Part shown: piece after piece, positions 7,948 through 16,403 of the stretch
Layout: every line of letters starts with the position of its first letter
Position numbering within the stretch: the stretch's first letter is position 1
Assembly (NCBI GenBank): GCA_014730345.1
Contig: WJIJ01000098.1
Location: forward strand, 1-32,313
Reading direction: 5' to 3'
Source: Candidatus Zixiibacteriota bacterium
GTDB lineage: Bacteria > Zixibacteria > MSB-5A5 > UM-FILTER-46-8
DNA length: 32,313 nucleotides
Made by a program: the position numbers and the translations under genes
Notes under the pieces: generated by a model
Told to the model about the DNA's origin: nothing
The model's input: only the letters and a program-made list of their open reading frames with translations
Databases searched by the model: none

Positions 7948-9156
7948 ATGGCGGGTGATCAGGATAAAAAACATGTCTTATTGGGTGTAACCGGGGGAAT
8001 AGCGGCGTATAAATCCGCGGAGCTGACCAGGTTATTTGTAAAGGCGGGCCACGAGGTCAAAGTTATAATGACCGGGTCGGCATGCGAGTTTATCACCCCT
8101 TTGACACTGGCAACTTTGTCCAACAATGATGTCGCTATAGAGATGTTCCCTGAGTCCGGTGAATTCACCACCCGGCATATCGACCTCGCCGATTGGGCGG
8201 ATATTCTGGTTATTGCGCCCGCAACCGCGAATTTTATAGGCAAAGCCGCCAACGGTATCTGTGATGATTTGCTTACTACTGTCTTCCCGGCGGCTACATG
8301 CCCGGTGCTTATTGCCCCCGCGATGAACAGCAATATGTGGGATTATCCGGCGGTGCAGGAGAATTTCTTAAAGCTGTTGTCCTATGGCTTTTATTCGGTA
8401 GGTCCCGATTCCGGAGACCTGGCATGCGGCTGGGTTGGCCGGGGAAGGATGGTTGAACCGGAGACTATTTTTTTAAAGGCGTTAAGTATCCTATCGTTAT
8501 CAGGGCGTCTAATGGGCAAGAAAGTATTGGTGTCGGCGTCACGCACGGAAGAGCCCATCGACAGCGTTCGATATATTTCCAACCGCTCATCGGGGAAGAT
8601 GGGATACGCGCTGGCCCTGGAAGCGAAAGCCGAAGGCGCGGATGTTGTACTCGTAAGCGGTCCTTCCGGTTTGACTGCTCCCCGGGGAATTGAGATGGTC
8701 AGGGTAACGACGGCTGTCGAGATGGCCGAAGCGGTAAAGAAACGATTCGATGAGTCGGATGTGGTTATAATGTCGGCGGCAGTATCCGATTACGCCCCTT
8801 CCAATCCACCGGCGAGTAAAATCAAGAAGACGGAAGCCGCGCTTCATCTTGACCTTGATTCCACCGAAGATATTCTGCGTTCCCTCGGCGAGATGAAAAA
8901 AAAACAGGTGCTGGTGGGTTTCGCCCTGGAAACGGATAACGCTGTTGATAACGCTATAAAGAAACTCGAAAGCAAAAATCTCGATTTTATCGTTTTAAAT
9001 AATCCAAACGAAAGCGGAGCGGGGTTTGACACGGACACGAACCGGGTGGATATAATATCCCGCGGCGGCAGAGTGGACGAACTACCGCTGATGTCAAAAA
9101 GGGAAGTGGCGGCCGAAATTATAACCCGAATTGTAAAACTGCTTAACTCGATGTAA
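7948..9156 (+). CDS. coaBC: Bifunctional phosphopantothenoylcysteine decarboxylase / phosphopantothenate-cysteine ligase
   Basis: CoaBC makes 4'-phosphopantetheine from 4'-phosphopantothenate and cysteine in two steps of coenzyme A synthesis. The 402-residue length is typical. The N-terminal flavin-binding CoaC domain shows G-V-T-G-G-I-A-A-Y-K, A-P-A-T-A-N-F-I-G-K-A-A-N-G, the P-A-M-N-x-x-M-W motif (~residue 126), and the active-site A-C-G-W-V-G-R-G-R-M segment near 160. The C-terminal CoaB domain shows R-T-E-E-P-I-D-S-V-R-Y-I-S-N with S-S-G-K-M-G, A-A-V-S-D-Y and K-I-K-K. The ATG has no Shine-Dalgarno sequence and follows a terminator hairpin by four bases, so initiation is unusual. The UDG gene begins within its stop codon (TAATG). 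Confidence 0.96.
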   Translation: MAGDQDKKHVLLGVTGGIAAYKSAELTRLFVKAGHEVKVIMTGSACEFITPLTLATLSNNDVAIEMFPESGEFTTRHIDLADWADILVIAPATANFIGKAANGICDDLLTTVFPAATCPVLIAPAMNSNMWDYPAVQENFLKLLSYGFYSVGPDSGDLACGWVGRGRMVEPETIFLKALSILSLSGRLMGKKVLVSASRTEEPIDSVRYISNRSSGKMGYALALEAKAEGADVVLVSGPSGLTAPRGIEMVRVTTAVEMAEAVKKRFDESDVVIMSAAVSDYAPSNPPASKIKKTEAALHLDLDSTEDILRSLGEMKKKQVLVGFALETDNAVDNAIKKLESKNLDFIVLNNPNESGAGFDTDTNRVDIISRGGRVDELPLMSKREVAAEIITRIVKLLNSM

Positions 9157-9845
9157 TGGTATTGAATAGAAGTTCGCGACTGGCCAATGATATCCGCAGG
9201 TTATATTTTCAGCAGATAAAATCGCTTGGAGAGGAGGAGCTTTATATTCCGCAAGCGAGCGAAATTTTCATGACCCTCGAAGATTTATATAACAAGACTA
9301 AAAACTGCGCCGAATGCCCACTGTGTGAATCGCGAACCAACTATGTTTTCGGCGCGGGCAATCCGAAGGCCGATTTAATGTTAATTGGTGAAGCCCCGGG
9401 GCGGGACGAAGATTTGAAGGGTGAACCGTTTGTGGGCAGAGCCGGGCAGTTGCTGGACAAAATTTTGAAATCCGTAAATTTTGAGCGAGAAGAAGTTTAT
9501 ATCGCGAATATATTGAAATGCCGGCCTCCCAACAACCGGGATCCACAACCAGATGAGGTCGAGCATTGCCTGCCTATTCTAAATAAGCAGATTGATTTGA
9601 TTAAACCAAGGATCATACTGTGCATGGGAAGGATAGCAGTGCAGTATCTTCTCGGGGAGAAAGGTTCCCTCACGAAAATACGCGAAAAGGATTACGAGTA
9701 TAAGGGAATCAGGGTGTTTGTTACATATCATCCGGCGGCTCTTCTGCGTTCGGCGCAGTATAAACGGCCGACATGGGAGGATGTGAAGAGATTACGGCGC
9801 TATTATCTGAAGATTATGAATATGCCGGATGAAAAGCTGGACTAA
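9156..9845 (+). CDS. Family 4 (Fe-S) uracil-DNA glycosylase
   Basis: This enzyme removes uracil from DNA. The 229-residue product has the four cysteines expected to bind a 4Fe-4S cluster: C51 and C54 near the start of the core, and C122 and C138 in K-C-R-P-P-N-N-R-D-P-x-P-D-E-V-E-H-C. Motif A is G-E-A-P-G-R-D-E-D (residues 78-86) and motif B is H-P-A-A-L-L-R near 193; G-x-P-F-V-G-R-A-G is also intact. This places it in the thermostable-type/UdgA group (PF03167, UDG family 4) rather than Ung. There is an N-terminal extension of ~40 residues before the first cysteine, and C57 is an extra cysteine. The start overlaps the coaBC stop by one base; coupling is likely. Confidence 0.93.
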   Translation: MVLNRSSRLANDIRRLYFQQIKSLGEEELYIPQASEIFMTLEDLYNKTKNCAECPLCESRTNYVFGAGNPKADLMLIGEAPGRDEDLKGEPFVGRAGQLLDKILKSVNFEREEVYIANILKCRPPNNRDPQPDEVEHCLPILNKQIDLIKPRIILCMGRIAVQYLLGEKGSLTKIREKDYEYKGIRVFVTYHPAALLRSAQYKRPTWEDVKRLRRYYLKIMNMPDEKLD

Positions 9846-9873
9846 TTAATAAAACATTAAACGCAAAACGGAC

Positions 9874-11262
9874 GTGGCGAAAAAGAAATCATTGGAAAGG
9901 ATGCCGCCGCAGGCGGTAGATGTCGAGCAGGCGGTTTTGGGCGCTATGCTCATCGACGCGAGCGCTATCCCCAAGGCGATTGAAATTATCAACGAGGATA
10001 GTTTCTACAGCGGGAAGCATGTCAGAATTTTCAAGGCGATAATCGAATTATTCAACCGCGATGAGCCGGCGGATATAATAACAGTATCGGAGGAACTCGA
10101 TAAGAAGGGACAACTTGAGGATATAGGCGGACGCGGTTATGTTATCGGGCTTACAGAAACAGTGGCGACTTCGGCTCATATAGAGGAGCATTGCCGGATA
10201 ATACTCGAGAAATCGACGCTTAACAGCCTGATAACCACCTCAACATCGATAATCTCGGAATGTTATGAAGCTTCCGAGGAAGTCGATGAGTTACTGGATA
10301 AAGCTGAACAGCAGATATTCGTTATAAGGGAAAGCAGGCTTAAACAGAGTTTTGTGAAGATTAGCGATATTCTCCCGCATACTTTCGAGGCGATAGATAA
10401 ATATGCCGGCAAAGAAGGCGGAATAACCGGTATTCCCTCAGGATTCAAAGCTCTCGACGCCATGACCGCCGGATTCCAGCCGTCGGATTTGATTATTATT
10501 GCCAGCCGGCCATCTATGGGTAAAACCGCCTTCAGTTTGGCAATATCCGAAAACGTGGCGGTAAAAGCGGGACCGGTCGCCTTTTTCAGCCTGGAGATGT
10601 CCCGTGAACAGTTAACCCAGAGGATTCTCTGCAGTCACGCGAAGGTCTCCAGCCATAACCTCCGACGGGGGCGTTTGAAGGATTTTGAGTATTCCCAGCT
10701 TGGCAACGCCGCGGGATTTCTCGCCGATCTGCCGATTTTCATTGATGATTCACCGGGCATAGGCGTGTTGGAGATGAAGGCAAAGGCGCGCCGGCTAAAA
10801 TCAAACCTGGGGTTATCGCTTGTTGTCATTGACTACCTGCAGTTGATGCAATCTCCTAAAAACCTTGAAAACCGCCAGCAGGAGATAGCATATATTTCCC
10901 GTTCGCTGAAGGGTTTGGCCAAAGAACTGGATGTCCCGGTAATAGCGCTGTCGCAGTTAAGCAGGCAGGTGGAGCAACGCGGCGGAGACCGTCGTCCGCA
11001 ACTTTCCGACCTACGCGAGTCCGGGGCTATAGAGCAGGATGCTGACGTGGTTATGTTCATCTACCGTCCGGCGTTTTATGGAAAAACCGTCGACGATGAA
11101 GGACGTTCGCTGGAGAATATCTCGGAGATAATTATCGGCAAACAGCGTAACGGTCCTACGGGAACTATCGAACTCGCTTTCGTACGCGACTACGCCAGTT
11201 TCCAGGAACTCGCTCCATTCGAAGCGGAAGCGGCGGTGGGCGATGAAGAAACTCCTTTTTAA
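9874..11262 (+). CDS. dnaB: Replicative DNA helicase DnaB
   Basis: DnaB is the hexameric 5'-3' helicase at the replication fork. The 462-residue length is typical. The N-terminal domain starts P-P-Q-A-V-D-V-E-Q-A-V-L-G-A-M-L (residues 11-26). The RecA-like C-terminal domain has the Walker A S-R-P-S-M-G-K-T-A (211-219), F-F-S-L-E-M-S, the Walker B region L-V-V-I-D-Y-L-Q-L-M, and A-L-S-Q-L-S-R-x-V-E-x-R followed by L-R-E-S-G-A-I-E-Q-D-A-D. No intein interrupts it. GTG 9874 is taken as start because the basic M-A-K-K-K leader is family-like; ATG 9901 abuts its purine-rich upstream sequence with no spacing. The gene follows the UDG gene by 28 bp and is probably cotranscribed with it. Confidence 0.97.
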   Translation: MAKKKSLERMPPQAVDVEQAVLGAMLIDASAIPKAIEIINEDSFYSGKHVRIFKAIIELFNRDEPADIITVSEELDKKGQLEDIGGRGYVIGLTETVATSAHIEEHCRIILEKSTLNSLITTSTSIISECYEASEEVDELLDKAEQQIFVIRESRLKQSFVKISDILPHTFEAIDKYAGKEGGITGIPSGFKALDAMTAGFQPSDLIIIASRPSMGKTAFSLAISENVAVKAGPVAFFSLEMSREQLTQRILCSHAKVSSHNLRRGRLKDFEYSQLGNAAGFLADLPIFIDDSPGIGVLEMKAKARRLKSNLGLSLVVIDYLQLMQSPKNLENRQQEIAYISRSLKGLAKELDVPVIALSQLSRQVEQRGGDRRPQLSDLRESGAIEQDADVVMFIYRPAFYGKTVDDEGRSLENISEIIIGKQRNGPTGTIELAFVRDYASFQELAPFEAEAAVGDEETPF

Positions 11263-11302
11263 ATTCACTGTTTCACCCGATAAAAATTTATATACAGCGG
11301 AA

Positions 11303-11331
11303 TTGACTTTTGGCTGTGGATAAGTTAGACT
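11303..11331 (+). promoter_or_regulatory. Candidate sigma70-type promoter for the mla cluster
   Basis: TTGACT (11303-11308) and TAGACT (11326-11331) are separated by 17 bp in the 125-bp gap after dnaB. Five of six bases match the -35 consensus and four of six the -10 consensus. A start near 11338 would give a ~50-base leader before mlaE. Confidence 0.45.
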
Positions 11332-11387
11332 GACTATTCGTTCCGATAATATAACAGCTATACCGTAGCGTACTGCAAGGATGATAA

Positions 11388-12188
11388 TTGAAAACGCATG
11401 ATATTAACAGGCCGATGGAACGTATCCTCGGGATGTTCGGCGGGAAGATAATACGCTTTTTTGCTGGAATCGGGAAAGTAACCCTGCTGGTAAAATCTCT
11501 TATCTTCAATCTTCCGTTTTTCATAAAACGCCGGCATCTTGTATTAGAACAGATGCTTTTTATGGGAGTCAATTCCCTGCCTCTGGTTATTTTTACATCT
11601 ATCTTCACCGGCGCTGTTTCCGCGGTCCAGGCGGCATACCAGTTTCATAACTATGTGCCCTTGAGATACCTGGGCACCGCTGTGGGCAAGGCGGTGGTTA
11701 TCGAGCTGGGACCTGTGCTTACCGGGCTTGTGGTCGCCGGGCGTGTCGGCGCGGCTATCGCCGCGGAGCTCGGTACCATGAAAGTTACAGAGCAGATTGA
11801 CGCGCTGGAGACGATGGCGCTTGATCCGGTGGAGTTTTTGGTAATGCCCCGGTATCTTGCCGGATTGATCATGCTTCCCGTTCTGACCGTGTTCGCCGAT
11901 GTGGTTGCCATACTCGGAGGTCTTGCTGTCTCGGTGTGGTTCGTCGGGGTATCATCCTATACATTCCTGAACGGTTTTAAATCGTTTTTCGAGATGCAGG
12001 ACCTTTTCGCGGGACTGTTCAAGGCCGGGGTTTTCGGTTCGATTATCGCTATTATCGGATGTTATCAAGGTTTTATCACCGAGGGCGGAGCCGAAGGCGT
12101 GGGCGAATCAACCACCCGCGCGGTTGTGCTTTCGTCGGTGTTGATTCTCGTTTCGGACTATATGATCGCTCATCTTTTATTTGGATAG
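11388..12188 (+). CDS. mlaE: MlaE-family ABC transporter permease (phospholipid/lipid transport)
   Basis: MlaE permeases form the inner-membrane part of lipid ABC transporters that move phospholipids between inner and outer membranes together with an MCE protein (MlaD) and an ATPase (MlaF). The 266-residue product has about five or six hydrophobic segments. Family motifs include the F-x-G-A-V-x-A-V-Q-A-A-Y-Q-F region, E-L-G-P-V-L-T-G-L-V-V-A-G-R-V-G-A-A-I-A-A-E-L (split here for brevity), M-x-V-T-E-Q-I-D-A-L-E-x-M, and the C-terminal G-A-E-G-V-G-E-S-T-T-R-A-V-V. The start is TTG 11388 with AAGG seven bases upstream. mlaF lies two genes downstream. No mlaD/MCE gene is visible nearby, so it must be elsewhere or the system is atypical. 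Confidence 0.93.
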   Translation: MKTHDINRPMERILGMFGGKIIRFFAGIGKVTLLVKSLIFNLPFFIKRRHLVLEQMLFMGVNSLPLVIFTSIFTGAVSAVQAAYQFHNYVPLRYLGTAVGKAVVIELGPVLTGLVVAGRVGAAIAAELGTMKVTEQIDALETMALDPVEFLVMPRYLAGLIMLPVLTVFADVVAILGGLAVSVWFVGVSSYTFLNGFKSFFEMQDLFAGLFKAGVFGSIIAIIGCYQGFITEGGAEGVGESTTRAVVLSSVLILVSDYMIAHLLFG

Positions 12189-12199
12189 GATATTTTATT

Positions 12200-13018
12200 A
12201 TGTCAGTGAACGAAAGATTGGAATACGCGCTTGAACTGATCAAAAAGGCTGGAGATATCGCCTTAAAATACTACGGTGATGATTTGAAAATCGACTACAA
12301 GGGAGTCGATGACCCGGTTACCGCCGCCGATATGGCTGTCAGCGATTTTCTCGAGGAGGAAATACCGAAGAAATTTGCCGATGATGGCATTCTCTCTGAG
12401 GAATCGTTCAAACAATCGGATGTCAAAAACCTGCGGGAAAAGAAATATGTCTGGATAATCGATCCTCTCGACGGCACAAAGGAATTTATCGCCCGCAACG
12501 GCGAATTCGCTATTATGATAGGTTTGTGCGAGGATAAACAGCCGGTAATGGGCGTTGTTTACCAGGTCGCGAAAAACTGGATATTTTACGGAAGCAAAGA
12601 TGGCGGCGCTTACTGGCTCGATAACGGGGCTAAGAAAGACCTCAGGGTCGATTCCAGTTTTGATAAGGACGATTTGACCATAACCGTTTCCCGTTCCCAT
12701 CGCCCCAAGGTGGTCGATAAGATGATGGATGAACTCAAAATAGAAAAGGAGTTCGTAACCGGAAGCGTGGGTTTGAAAATCAGCGTGGTTGCCACCGGAA
12801 GGGCTGATTTTTATTATCACCCATCGGGTTATGCCAAGGAATGGGATAGTTGCGCTCCGCAGGCTATACTGGAAGCCGCCGGCGGAATCATGACCGATAT
12901 TTTCGGAAATCAACTTGGCTACCTCAAGGATGATGTTTTGCAGAAAGAAGGATTCTTGGCCGCGTCGCTGGGAGTTCATCAGTACATCCTCGAAAATGTA
13001 AAAGCGGAGCTTGATTGA
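12200..13018 (+). CDS. cysQ: 3'(2'),5'-bisphosphate nucleotidase / inositol-monophosphatase family (CysQ-like)
   Basis: CysQ removes the 3'-phosphate of PAP, a by-product of sulfate assimilation and sulfotransfer; relatives hydrolyse inositol phosphates. The 272-residue product has all metal-binding motifs: D-P-V-T-A-A-D (D44), L-S-E-E (E67/E68), W-I-I-D-P-L-D-G-T-K-E-F (D88 and D91), and K-E-W-D-S-C-A-P-Q (D216). The D-P-L-D-G-T-K-E-F-I form favours CysQ over generic IMPase. I take ATG 12200 as start, with AGGA nine bases upstream. The longer open frame from 12059 runs into mlaE and encodes no family sequence. It is inserted between mlaE and mlaF, an arrangement that is not standard. Confidence 0.88.
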   Translation: MSVNERLEYALELIKKAGDIALKYYGDDLKIDYKGVDDPVTAADMAVSDFLEEEIPKKFADDGILSEESFKQSDVKNLREKKYVWIIDPLDGTKEFIARNGEFAIMIGLCEDKQPVMGVVYQVAKNWIFYGSKDGGAYWLDNGAKKDLRVDSSFDKDDLTITVSRSHRPKVVDKMMDELKIEKEFVTGSVGLKISVVATGRADFYYHPSGYAKEWDSCAPQAILEAAGGIMTDIFGNQLGYLKDDVLQKEGFLAASLGVHQYILENVKAELD

Positions 13019-13028
13019 TAAACCGCCT

Positions 13029-13775
13029 ATGATAGAGGTCGTTGATTTACATAAAGCATTCGGCTCTAACAATGTTTTAAAAGGAGCGAACCTGAAAATT
13101 GAAAAAGGGGAGACCCTGACAATTATAGGCCGCTCCGGTGTGGGCAAGTCGGTTCTATTAAAGCATATCGTCCGCCTGCTCGAGCCTGATTCTGGATATA
13201 TCCAGATAGATGGAGAGAACATTTTGGATTTCGACCGTAAGCAACTAATGGCATACCGGCGGAGATTCGGTATGCTTTTCCAGGGAGCCGCGCTTTTTGA
13301 TTCAATGACCGTCGATGAAAATGTCGGCCTTTCGTTGCGCGAACATACCAATACCCCCGAGGAGGAAGTGAAGGAGATAGTAAGTGAAAAATTGAGGGTT
13401 GTGGGTATGAAGGGAATAGAGAATCTCAAACCCGCTGAATTGTCCGGCGGGATGAAAAAACGGGTGGGGCTCGCCCGCGCTATCAGTATGAATCCCGAAT
13501 TTATCCTCTACGATGAGCCGACCACCGGGCTTGACCCGATCATGGCCGACGCTATCAACGATTTAATAATCAGGCTTCGCGAGGAATTGAATGTAACATC
13601 CATCGCTGTTACCCACGATATGACATCTGCTTATAAGATATCGGACAGAATCGCCATGATATATGAGGGCGAGATAATTTTCGCGGGCACTCCCGACGAG
13701 GTAAAGAATACCGATAACCCGGTAGTCCAGCAGTTCATCCGGGGGGAAGCGGAAGGCCCGATTAAAGCGGTATAG
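13029..13775 (+). CDS. mlaF: MlaF-family ABC transporter ATP-binding protein
   Basis: This is the ATPase partner of the MlaE permease two genes upstream. Counting from the TTG at 13011, Walker A is G-R-S-G-V-G-K-S (residues 40-47), the ABC signature is L-S-G-G-M-K-K-R-V (144-152), Walker B is F-I-L-Y-D-E-P (164-170), followed by T-T-G-L-D-P and the switch histidine in A-V-T-H-D. The L-F-Q-G-A-A-L-F-D-S-M Q-loop is typical of the MlaF/Ttg2A group. The start is ambiguous. ATG 13029 aligns with the family start (M-I-E-V-V-D-L) but has no nearby ribosome-binding site. TTG 13011 would give an 8-bp overlap with the previous stop, with GGAG only one base away. No MCE protein follows. Confidence 0.93.
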   Translation: MIEVVDLHKAFGSNNVLKGANLKIEKGETLTIIGRSGVGKSVLLKHIVRLLEPDSGYIQIDGENILDFDRKQLMAYRRRFGMLFQGAALFDSMTVDENVGLSLREHTNTPEEEVKEIVSEKLRVVGMKGIENLKPAELSGGMKKRVGLARAISMNPEFILYDEPTTGLDPIMADAINDLIIRLREELNVTSIAVTHDMTSAYKISDRIAMIYEGEIIFAGTPDEVKNTDNPVVQQFIRGEAEGPIKAV

Positions 13776-13852
13776 CGGCGTATGAATAATTTCCTTTCAT
13801 CTAAAGCGTCATAATTATATCTTTTGCTAACCGCATCAACACAGGAGGATAT

Positions 13853-16030
13853 ATGGCGCGTCTTATTTCATTATTTTTGACAATTTTAATTTTAATTCCA
13901 TCGCTTTCATATCCGCAGGAAAACCTGTTCCAGAAAGCACTGGACGAAGTTGGATTTACCTACGAAGACCTGGGCTATAAACCAAAGGGATACTGGAACC
14001 GCTATCCCAACCCGGAACTGATTCCGTACAAGATGCCCCATTTCGACGACCTTTTCGCTGAACCGATGATGGGCTACCAGTACGCGGTTTCCATGGGCAA
14101 TGTTGTCGAGGATTATCTTGAACCTTCCTTTATGGCTGAAAAACGCTTTTCCCTGCACCGGGTTGTATATATGCTCGGGGTGGACAGGCGCGTGGGCGGA
14201 TTCCGTAATTACTCGGTGAACCTGCATGCACAGGTTGATTCCACACGCCCGGTGATTGACGCGCTGGAAAAAATATTCGCTTACAAAGGTGAAGAGATGC
14301 GGAGATATGCTTTCGGCGACATGGCTGAAAGCCCGGATTATGTTAATATGGCGGAAGAGCAGTTAGTTTATATGCATAAAAATATTCAAATCGAGATTGC
14401 TGAAGCGTTGCTGAATATACTTGACGCGGTTAAATGGCGCGATATGGCATTGCGGAATGTGCCTCCCGGTTTGATACACGAGGTCTTTAAAATCAATAAC
14501 CTCGGCGAAACCCAGGGGGACGGTACCATTTACTATCCTCAATTCGATGATATAAGCGCGGTCATTGACGAACAATCGCTGTATTACGCATGCATGAAGG
14601 CGGTGCAGGCGGCGGAAAACGCCCGTTGGGGTATTGAGGATTTATATAAAGATGAATACCTCGATTTTTCAAAAGTCCAGTTTGAAATATACACACCCAT
14701 CGGCCGGGTCGCTGTTAACGGCGATGAAAAGAATGAGTACAATCGGAATGATTACTGTCTCGTAATCGATTTCGAGGGAAATGATAAATATCATGGTTCG
14801 GTGGGGGCGGCCTCGAACGCGGATATCCCTGTATCGATATGCCTGGATTTCGATGGTAATGATAAATACATCAATGAAAATGACGCGCTGGCATCCCAGG
14901 GCGCCGGGCTTTTTGGATGCGGCGTGCTTATCGATGTTAAAGGGCGCGACAGTTATAAAAGCAAAACCTTGTCCCAGGGATTTGGGATGTTCGGTATGGG
15001 CGTGCTCTTCGATGCCGAAGGAGATGATGAATACGCTATGGAAACCTCGGGTCAGGGATGCGGTTATTTCGGGTGCGGGTTTAACCTCGATGTGGAAGGG
15101 AAAGATGAGTATTACTTATATGGCGACGGCCAGGGATTCGGAGGCGTTGGCGGCGGAGTGGGGATACTTGGCAATTATAGCGGCGATGATAAATATGTCG
15201 CCGAACCATCAGCCGAAATCGTCAACCGCGGCGATTATCATTCGGAGATGAAGATAAATGTCTCCATGGCCCAGGGCGCGGCCGCGGGCAGGCGCGGGGA
15301 CGGTTCCGACGGACATAGCTGGGCCGGCGGCCTGGGAGCGATCATTGATATTCACGGCAAGGACCGTTACGAGTCCGGCAACTGGTCACTGGGAACGGGT
15401 TACTGGTATGGCACCGGCATAGCTTATGATAAAACCGGTGATGATTATTATAAATCGGTTTATTTCACCCAGGCATCAGGGGCGCATTACTGTATCGGTA
15501 TTATGATTGATGAATCGGGGAACGACCATCATGAGCTGTGGGAGACATCGGGCGCGGCGTTATCTTTCGGTTGGGATTATACGACATCCCTGCTGGTGGA
15601 TAAGGGCGGCGACGATTATTATGAGGGCAAGATAATATCAATAGCCTGCGCTGAGATACGCTCCAATTCTTTTTTCTTCGATATCGGCGGAAACGATACA
15701 TACCGTTTGGGCGAAGGGCAATGCGGTATGGGAGGGGTCGATTGGCGGGACAGCTACCGTTACCCGAACAGGTATTCTCCGTACAACGCTTTAGCGAAAT
15801 CATTAGCGGTATTTATAGATATCGGCGGTAATGACAGCTACCAGGATTGGGATACAAAGGCGGAGGAGATTCGCCCGTCGGATAAATATTCAAACAACGC
15901 GAGCTGGCTCAATCCCCCGAAGGATGATCCGAAACATGGATGGAACAATTACGGGGTGGGGATAGACGCGGAGGAGGGAACGATTCCCGAAGTATATTTT
16001 TTTAAGGCCAAACCGGAACCGGAGGAATAA
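13853..16030 (+). CDS. Exported protein with 12 D-x-x-G-x-D-x-Y repeats, function unknown
   Basis: This 725-residue protein has a signal peptide (residues ~1-20, cleavage after ...PSLSYPQ) and a strong AGGAGG-type ribosome-binding site (GGAGGATAT before ATG). Residues ~20-300 show no domain I recognise; they are partly helical and rich in Y, E and D. From ~303 to ~665 a motif of consensus (V/I/L)-x-(I/L/F)-D-x-x-G-x-D-x-Y recurs 12 times, for example L-D-F-D-G-N-D-K-Y, F-D-A-E-G-D-D-E-Y and I-D-I-G-G-N-D-S-Y. In the best-ordered part the period is ~26 residues, with Q-G-x-G-x-x-G-x-G between motifs. This suggests a solenoid of short beta-strands with acidic, possibly calcium-binding turns; G-G-N-D-T-Y resembles RTX repeats. 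It stands alone after mlaF (77-bp gap) and faces the dsrE gene convergently. No function is assigned. Confidence 0.75.
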   Translation: MARLISLFLTILILIPSLSYPQENLFQKALDEVGFTYEDLGYKPKGYWNRYPNPELIPYKMPHFDDLFAEPMMGYQYAVSMGNVVEDYLEPSFMAEKRFSLHRVVYMLGVDRRVGGFRNYSVNLHAQVDSTRPVIDALEKIFAYKGEEMRRYAFGDMAESPDYVNMAEEQLVYMHKNIQIEIAEALLNILDAVKWRDMALRNVPPGLIHEVFKINNLGETQGDGTIYYPQFDDISAVIDEQSLYYACMKAVQAAENARWGIEDLYKDEYLDFSKVQFEIYTPIGRVAVNGDEKNEYNRNDYCLVIDFEGNDKYHGSVGAASNADIPVSICLDFDGNDKYINENDALASQGAGLFGCGVLIDVKGRDSYKSKTLSQGFGMFGMGVLFDAEGDDEYAMETSGQGCGYFGCGFNLDVEGKDEYYLYGDGQGFGGVGGGVGILGNYSGDDKYVAEPSAEIVNRGDYHSEMKINVSMAQGAAAGRRGDGSDGHSWAGGLGAIIDIHGKDRYESGNWSLGTGYWYGTGIAYDKTGDDYYKSVYFTQASGAHYCIGIMIDESGNDHHELWETSGAALSFGWDYTTSLLVDKGGDDYYEGKIISIACAEIRSNSFFFDIGGNDTYRLGEGQCGMGGVDWRDSYRYPNRYSPYNALAKSLAVFIDIGGNDSYQDWDTKAEEIRPSDKYSNNASWLNPPKDDPKHGWNNYGVGIDAEEGTIPEVYFFKAKPEPEE

Positions 16031-16039
16031 ACCGGAACC

Positions 16040-16393
16040 TCAAAACGTTATCATTTTATCACTCTGATGTATCCACTCGGATAGGTCTTTTAAATCGGAA
16101 ACAATAACACCTTCATAAGCCATCTCGCCGGGATTGCTTCCGGTGCGTTCAAGACAGGTCCCGCAGGCACGGACGGTAATTCCGCCGGCTATCATATCTT
16201 TGGTCATCTGCTTTAGATCAAAGAAATCCTCCGGGTGAGTTATGCTTTCGCGGACAATGTCCACCGCGTCGTTCATCACGAACACCCATACATCATCTCC
16301 GCTCGCGGAAAGTGTGTTGGCGATGCGGATTCCGTTCCAGATGACATCTGTACCGTCATAGGGTTTGTGGCTCAGGATGAGTAAGACCTTCAT
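16040..16393 (-). CDS. DsrE/DsrF-like small sulfur-relay protein
   Basis: This 117-residue cytoplasmic protein has the DsrE fold: the N-terminal strand MKVLLILSHKPYDGTD, a V-W-V-F-V-M-N-D-A-V strand, and the conserved cysteine motif R-A-C-G-T-C-L-E-R-T-G (C77 and C80). In DsrE/TusD relatives a cysteine carries persulfide sulfur; in this branch the actual substrate is not known. AAGGAG lies six bases before the ATG, and that ribosome-binding site overlaps the stop codon of the upstream TauE-like gene (10-bp gap), so the two genes are translated together. That pairing supports a role in handling or exporting a reduced or oxidised sulfur compound. Confidence 0.82.
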   Translation of the reverse strand: MKVLLILSHKPYDGTDVIWNGIRIANTLSASGDDVWVFVMNDAVDIVRESITHPEDFFDLKQMTKDMIAGGITVRACGTCLERTGSNPGEMAYEGVIVSDLKDLSEWIHQSDKMITF

Positions 16394-16403
16394 GTAATTC
16401 TCC

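Noticed and set aside
12059-12199. Upstream extension of the cysQ frame into mlaE
   Set aside because: The extension has arginine-rich nonsense sequence, overlaps mlaE by 130 bp, and ATG 12200 has a ribosome-binding site.
12263-13429. 388-codon open frame on the minus strand across cysQ and mlaF
   Set aside because: It lies antisense to two genes with complete family motifs, has no recognisable domain, and is a codon-bias shadow.
14759-15850. D-x-x-G-x-D-x-Y repeats considered as classic RTX haemolysin repeats
   Set aside because: The period is ~26 residues or more rather than nine, and the protein has an N-terminal signal peptide, unlike type I secreted RTX toxins.
13853-16030. Repetitive DNA considered as a CRISPR or tandem DNA repeat
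   Set aside because: The repetition is only at protein level inside one open frame; the DNA copies are too diverged.
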